Shown here piece by piece: positions 35,417 to 40,318 of a stretch of 40,318 nt of DNA. This stretch comes from Pholiota molesta. Taxonomy: Eukaryota > Basidiomycota > Agaricomycetes > Agaricales > Strophariaceae. Under the pieces are notes generated by a model. That model saw nothing but the letters and a program-made list of their open reading frames with translations. It was not told where the DNA came from and made no database searches. The number at the start of each line of letters is the position of its first letter. Position 1 is the first letter of the stretch. The stretch spans positions 1 through 40,318 of the forward strand of contig JACGCK010000328.1 of NCBI GenBank assembly GCA_014925825.1. The letters run 5' to 3'. The translations under genes and the position numbers were made by a program.

Positions 35417-36647
35417 TAACGCTTTTCAATTGTGCAAAGCGCCTTGACAGAACTTCGATTCATCTTCCACCGGGGTGAAGGAGTAGATGTAGACCCTCTT
35501 TGAATCCGACACTTGGGTGTATCAGATGCAGTAGAACTTTCGCATCTGTTGCCTCATTTGGTGTATCCACATTTATTGGAGCAGTTTCTCCAGTGGTTCT
35601 ATAAGTAAGACTTCGTCAGTATCCTCGATTTGAGAAACTGTGTTTCGAAGGCACCTTGGTTTCTTCTTCGCAGTTTCCACATTTTCCTCTAGTGCCTCTC
35701 CTGGAAGAGAGAATGGACACCATATGCCTTAGTTATTCTTGATATATGCGTCAACTAGAGCAGGTGCAGGGGTGTCAACCATCAATTGCTGGTCACCTCA
35801 TTGAATTATCTGGATTTCAGCACCGGGTACATTGTAATCGCCTGATCATGAAGCAGAGACTTACGCGTTTGCTGACACATCCGTCTCGATTTTCCATTAC
35901 CGCGATGGAGAATTCGCGTCCATACTTATGCATAAGGATATCCCGCAATATATGCAATTCTAAGAGGATGAGAATTCACTTGGCTAGATCTTGAAGTACC
36001 TTTGAGCTCGGTACGCTGTGCAGCATGAATAACAGCGCACACTCCCTCGATAATTCCTAATAAAATGAAGCAATTAGATGCTTTACAAGTATCTTATTTC
36101 TCTTGCGTACCAGGATCTGTTCCCTAGTGCTACAACAATGAGCACAAGCCACTATCGGTGCAAATGATATATACTCACTTCTGATCAAGCATCCAAATCT
36201 TGCAAGCAAAAGCTCGCAGTATAGTTCCATCACCTCCAAAAGTTCGACATATATATCTTCGTTGATAACTAGAAGGGTTGAGGTATTAGATAAAACCATA
36301 TCCAGTTCGCGTAAGAAACGTACTCGATTCAACCTTGATCCGAGCGGTTTCGATTTTACCGCGTTCAACCAAGAGGGCGATATCTCGACGAGCAGTTTTG
36401 GCCTGTGCTTCCTTCTTTTGCAGAGTCCGAAGTCGTTGGACAGAGAGCCTGCCAACAAAATAATATAAGCACTTAGATTGCGCGAAGAACAATGGGAGGG
36501 AGTGATACCGAAGTTGGACCTAATGACACAAAGAACGTGATAAGATCTCTGCTTGACTGAGCCAGTAGCGACGAACCGCAACTTTGATTTCTGCAGCTGC
36601 TATCCGGAGAGGCTCACCTTTGCTTTGGCTGAGTTCCACATAGACAT
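35417..36647 (-). CDS. ist1: IST1-like ESCRT-III regulatory protein, with frame breaks
   Basis: IST1-family regulator of Vps4 and ESCRT-III in endosomal sorting. Exon 1 is 36647-36618 (MSMWNSAKAK). Exon 2 is an 11-nt micro-exon at 36509-36519, and exon 3 starts at 36448. The three join to KVQLRLSVQRLRTLQKKEAQ, RRDIALLVERGKIETARIKV and, over the next intron, INEDIYVELLEVMELYCELL. Further exons give GIIEGVCAVIHAAQRTELKE, LHILRDILMHKYGREFSIAV and MENRDGCVSKR, then a C-terminal VDTPAPALVDAYIK segment. The IST1 core is unmistakable. One-base breaks occur after LLARFG (about 36.2 kb) and in the following 19-nt exon (about 36.12 kb), with more after AYIK near 35.73 kb. The 3' end is uncertain. Confidence 0.75.
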
Positions 36648-37357
36648 TCTGAAGGGTATATGTTTTGCTGTGTCGAAAGGTAGATGAGTTCTATCCCGCG
36701 AAATTCGAACTGATGATTGTGCAGAGGAAAGGTCTGCCGCAGTTGGGCCGCAACTGCTCAATATGAAGTTCCCGGCCCGGCAGTGTTGTTCGTGAAAACT
36801 ATCAGTGGCCAGACCTCGTATGTGAATCCCAGGCTCTATCTTTCCATGTCAATGAACCACATTCATGAATCATGCTATTGACTCATATTTCCTTTGCAGC
36901 GGTCGCCTGAAAGCCTGGAATTATTGAACTACATAGATACATACTTTCATGATGTTGCGCAATGCTGGAAACATGATTAACGTTAACTACCTTTCCTTGA
37001 TATCTTGGTGCACTCATTACAAGCACAGGCGAGTACTGTAAGGCTGACTCCTGGCAAGTTTTACGCGTAGGTGCGGTAAATACCACCACTAAATACGTCT
37101 GCCAGTCGCTAGCGGTGTTTCCGAGGCCTGGAGTCGAGTGTTATTCGTCTGCTATGCGCATCTGGTAATAATTGGGATCAAGTTACGCTCAGCCGGAACA
37201 TTTTCTTCCGTGTGTCAAGTATGAATCAAGTATGTTCAATATTACATAGAGCACATGAACCTGTCGGATTCTCGATGGCGCACACTGCCTGTGCGTGGAA
37301 AATGTATAGTCAGTTCGAGGTTTGGTACATGGACACGATTTGCCAAAACGAGCGTTG
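36648..37357. promoter_or_regulatory. Divergent intergenic region between IST1 and RasGEF genes
   Basis: About 710 bp between divergent starts, so it should hold both promoters. A 16-nt word ATCTTGGTGCACTCAT at 37002-37017 also occurs at 34658-34673, within an intron of the gene at 34.3-35.1 kb. No other structure stands out. Confidence 0.4.
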
Positions 37358-40020
37358 ATGGTCGCCCAGACAGGAATTGCCACGGCAATCTTGGTTCCTC
37401 CGGACTCCCAGCCTCCTCTTTCCAGTTTCTGTAACCCTCAGATATAGTTCTTGGTCGTGTAATCGCCTTAGACGACGTGCGGGCGTTCTCCGACCCTCCT
37501 GACATCGCGTCTGATCTCGATAGCTATCCATCAAGGATAGCAAGCAGCATTTCTCAGACCCGCTCGCAGGCGGCGATGCGTCAATCACTCCATCTTCACA
37601 TCGATCCATCTTCCTACACAACTCCCAAAGTCGACATTTCCACCCGTATACCATCGCCAGCCTTTAGCGCCAATATGTCCACGCGAAATGAAGTTGATAA
37701 CTATAACTCATACTCTGGAGCTTCTGATATTCCTCTGTTCTCCGTCCTTTGCAAGTACGACTTCTCCTCGGATGAAGATGGCCTTCTGCCATTCAGAAAG
37801 GGCGAAATTCTTGAGGTAGTCAAACGTGATAACACTGGGGTGGGCTGCAATGCGGAAAGAGGGTCCGATAGTAGGCTGGATTCCGCAGGCTTTTGTTGTG
37901 CAATTATCACCCGACATGGTTGACAAACTACGAAACACCCGAAGAGAATGCCGTATATATGAATATGATGCAGAGCAGCTTTATAATTCTGCACCCGTTT
38001 CTCGTACACCTGCTTTGTTCGATACCGACTCTGCTATGAGCTCTCCATTACCTGAATATGAAGCCTACAGAGTAAGCATCATGCCATATCCCAAGTTTCT
38101 CTCATTGAACGTTTCCTGTTAGGCAAATGCCCCATCCATAGCATTACACGACGCCAAACGTGACCAAAACGTCAATCCTTACTCTAAATCGAATCCTTCT
38201 CGGCTAGGAGGCCGACTAGTTCCCCCTCCATCTCCAACCTCTCCTATGCCTCGTCCGCCAGGCCCATTACCAGAAAAAAAGTCGAAAGCCAATTTGGTGA
38301 ATTCTGGAGCGGCTGAATCGAATCGAAACCAGGCGACTACTTTGACTAGCAAACGAAGCACTCGAGCAAGGGGCGTAATATTAGAGGACAATTCAACGCT
38401 GAGTCGAATGAACAGTCTTACCGAGTCTAAGACCTCTCGAGAAATCGAGAGAGTTCACTCCGGATACCATCAAATCCTCAGAAACACTCAAACCAATACG
38501 AATATCCAAACTGAAACGGCAGGCAAGCGGCTTTGCTAGGCAGAGAGAAACAATTATCCACATTCGCCCTTGGTATCTTCAACCTCAACTAGCAGATCAA
38601 ATCGAAGAAGATGCAAAGGCTACATTCGTAATGCATCCTTTGCGGCCCTCGTCGAACGACTGACAACGCATGATGCGCCTGTAAACTCGACTGGTACGCC
38701 AAGACGATTGATGTATCCACTGACAGCCGTCGCTCATCGAGATATCATGCAGGACAATCAGAATTTGACACATTCACTAAAGTCTTCCTATCAACATTCC
38801 GAACTTTCACCACCGCTAATAACCTTTTTGAAACGCTGGCCGAACGGTACACAAGACCACCCCAAAGCCTTTCGGAACAGGAGTATGCAGATTGGAAGGA
38901 AAGCTGGCAAGCACCTACTCGAAGACGAATCCTAGAGATTTTCAATAGTTGGTTGGAGGATCACCGGCTGCTGGAAGAGGAACCTTATTTGGCGAAGTCA
39001 TTGACTACATTTTTGAGGACGATTACGAGGCCGCCTCATAGTACGGATGCCCAAGCCATCATCCAAACCCTCGAACGCTTAGTAAGTACTCAGCTCTCAT
39101 GCATATATCATCAATCTGACCATTGCCATAGACATTCACCGTGCCTTCCGATGCTTCGCTGCAAACTACGCCGAGAAAACCAAGAAAGTCCAAAGCCCAT
39201 AAGGGTGATCTCCTTAAGCTCGACCCAGTCGATTTGGCGGAGCAACTTGCTCTGTGGGAACAGGGTCTTTACGTGAAAGTAACTCTACAAGAATGCCTGT
39301 CATACGCGAAGACTCAAAGCGGCCCATCTGTTGCCAAATTGCTTGCATTTTGCCACACACATGATAACCTTGTGTCTTGGGTGAAAGGCAGCGTCTTAGG
39401 CCATGAAATTCTTGGGAAAAGGTCTGATACCGTTGATTTTTGGATCAAGGTCGCTGAGGTAAGATATCAAGCTCAATCTGATCATGACATACTCATATCC
39501 CGTGTACCCAGAAATGCCGGCTTCTCAACAACATCGCATCCATGAGCGCTATCATCATCGCTCTTTCGAGCACGGACATTTCACGCCTTCATTTGACATG
39601 GGCCCATGTCAATCGCAAATCCGTCCTTGATACCCTGCTGCGCCACAATGAACCCACTGGAGGGTTTGCGGGCTATCGGGCTATTCTGAAAAGTGCTGAG
39701 GGTCCTTGCGTGCCATTCATCACAATGTATTTGGCTGAAATCCTCCACGCACAAGAGAATTTCGCATATCAAGATACCGACGGACGAATATGCTTTTATA
39801 AGCGCGCCAGATGGTATGAAATCATCAATAACATGTTGAAATTTCAGACGCGCATATACAACATTGCGCTTAATGAAACAACCAGGCAGTTCATCGAAGC
39901 TCAGCTTTCAGTAGCCTCGACCGCGATCAAAACTGGTTTTGGTCAAAGAGTCAAGAGGTGCAGCACTCAGAACTTGCGCATGCAGATATCAGGAAGGGTT
40001 TGGAGAGGGCCGGGTTCTAA
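37358..40020 (+). CDS. SH3 and RasGEF (CDC25-family) exchange factor, with several frame breaks
   Basis: Guanine nucleotide exchange factor for Ras-type GTPases, acting at the plasma membrane. A first exon of about 73 nt (MVAQTGIATAILVPPDSQPP) and a 42-nt intron lead to a Ser/Pro-rich segment. An SH3 domain follows (LFSVLCKYDFSSDEDGLLPF, RKGEILEVVKRDNTG, then WAAMRKEGPIVGWIPQAFV in the next frame), then NTRRECRIYEYDAEQLYN and a Pro-rich linker. RasGEF_N blocks are PWYLQPQLADQIEEDAK, NASFAALVERLTTHDA, FLSTFRTFTTANNLFETLAE and WLEDHRLLEEEPYLAKSL. The catalytic domain shows DLLKLDPVDLAEQLALWEQG, SVLGHEILGKRSDTVDFWIK, MSAIIIALSSTDISRLHLTW and GPCVPFITMYLAEILH. The last block, WFWSKSQEVQHSELAHADIR, reaches a TAA at 40018-40020 only after another frame change. 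Five or so breaks at about 37.84, 38.53, 38.61, 38.7 and 39.92 kb prevent a single product as written. Confidence 0.8.
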
Positions 40021-40318
40021 CACTCATGCTTTTGATTCAATACCCGAGGAGGTCATTATAATGTGTAATATTAAATTTTGCTCACAGCGTCGTGCCGAAC
40101 ATACAAATTCAGTATCGCATTGGCAGCACCGAGAAACACAAGATTCGGGGTGAAAATAGAATTATATGTCCCAGAAGTCCGAAGTAGAAGAAAGAAAAGA
40201 AAAGACAGAAGGAATGCTAATACGTTACAAGAGAAAGCAAAAATGCAAAATGAGATGCCATGACGATTCGAGCTGAGTAGAAATTGTGCGAATGGCTCAA
40301 CAATTGCAAGCCTCAGGC
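40021..40318. other. Region downstream of the RasGEF gene
   Basis: About 300 bp of AT-rich sequence after the inferred RasGEF stop, with no gene seen. It probably carries the 3' UTR and polyadenylation region. Confidence 0.35.

Overview
The window looks like a chromosome segment from a filamentous basidiomycete, most likely an Agaricomycete. Genes are dense and on both strands. Introns are mostly 42-75 nt GT-AG, and several exons are only 11-30 nt. Several products match families I know from mushroom-forming fungi: a DUF6535 membrane protein, a LaeA-like SAM methyltransferase, a TEX2/Nvj2-type SMP protein and an SH3-RasGEF. I see no bacterial operons, CRISPR arrays, rRNA or recognisable tRNA genes. 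All names rest on reading the translations by eye; no database was searched.

Layout. 1-2.5 kb: GC-rich 3'-truncated gene for a conserved uncharacterised protein (minus), with several frame breaks. 4.2-7.7 kb: Nvj2/TEX2-like PH-SMP lipid-transfer protein (minus). 8.3-9.2 kb: four-exon uncharacterised gene (minus). 10-12.3 kb: DUF6535 four-helix membrane protein (plus). 12.5-14.2 kb: COQ1-like polyprenyl diphosphate synthase that lacks both catalytic aspartate-rich motifs (minus). 14.5-15.1 kb: LAMTOR2/Roadblock protein (minus). 15.3-17.8 kb: TBL1/Sif2-like LisH-WD40 protein (minus), sharing a 177-bp divergent promoter with a DCAF11-like WD40 protein (plus, to 20.5 kb). 20.5-23.6 kb: gene-poor, holding a 935-bp element bounded by perfect 20-bp inverted repeats. 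23.7-24.6 kb: Ser/Gln-rich protein (plus). 25.1-26.8 kb: putative DNA-binding protein (minus). 27.0-31.9 kb: Ski2 exosome-cofactor helicase (minus). 32.3-33.7 kb: SAM methyltransferase (minus). 34.3-35.1 kb: frame-broken uncharacterised gene (minus). 35.4-36.6 kb: ESCRT-III IST1 (minus). 37.4-40.0 kb: SH3-RasGEF (plus).

The genes are not an operon or an evident cluster. They cover ordinary eukaryotic functions: lipid transfer at membrane contacts, ubiquinone side chain, TORC1 scaffold, histone deacetylase complex, CUL4 ubiquitin ligase adaptor, RNA decay, ESCRT and Ras signalling. The most unusual items are the aspartate-less COQ1-like protein, the inverted-repeat element, and recurrent one-base frame breaks in otherwise well-conserved genes at 0-2 kb and 31-40 kb. 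The breaks look more like consensus errors than true gene death, but this needs checking.
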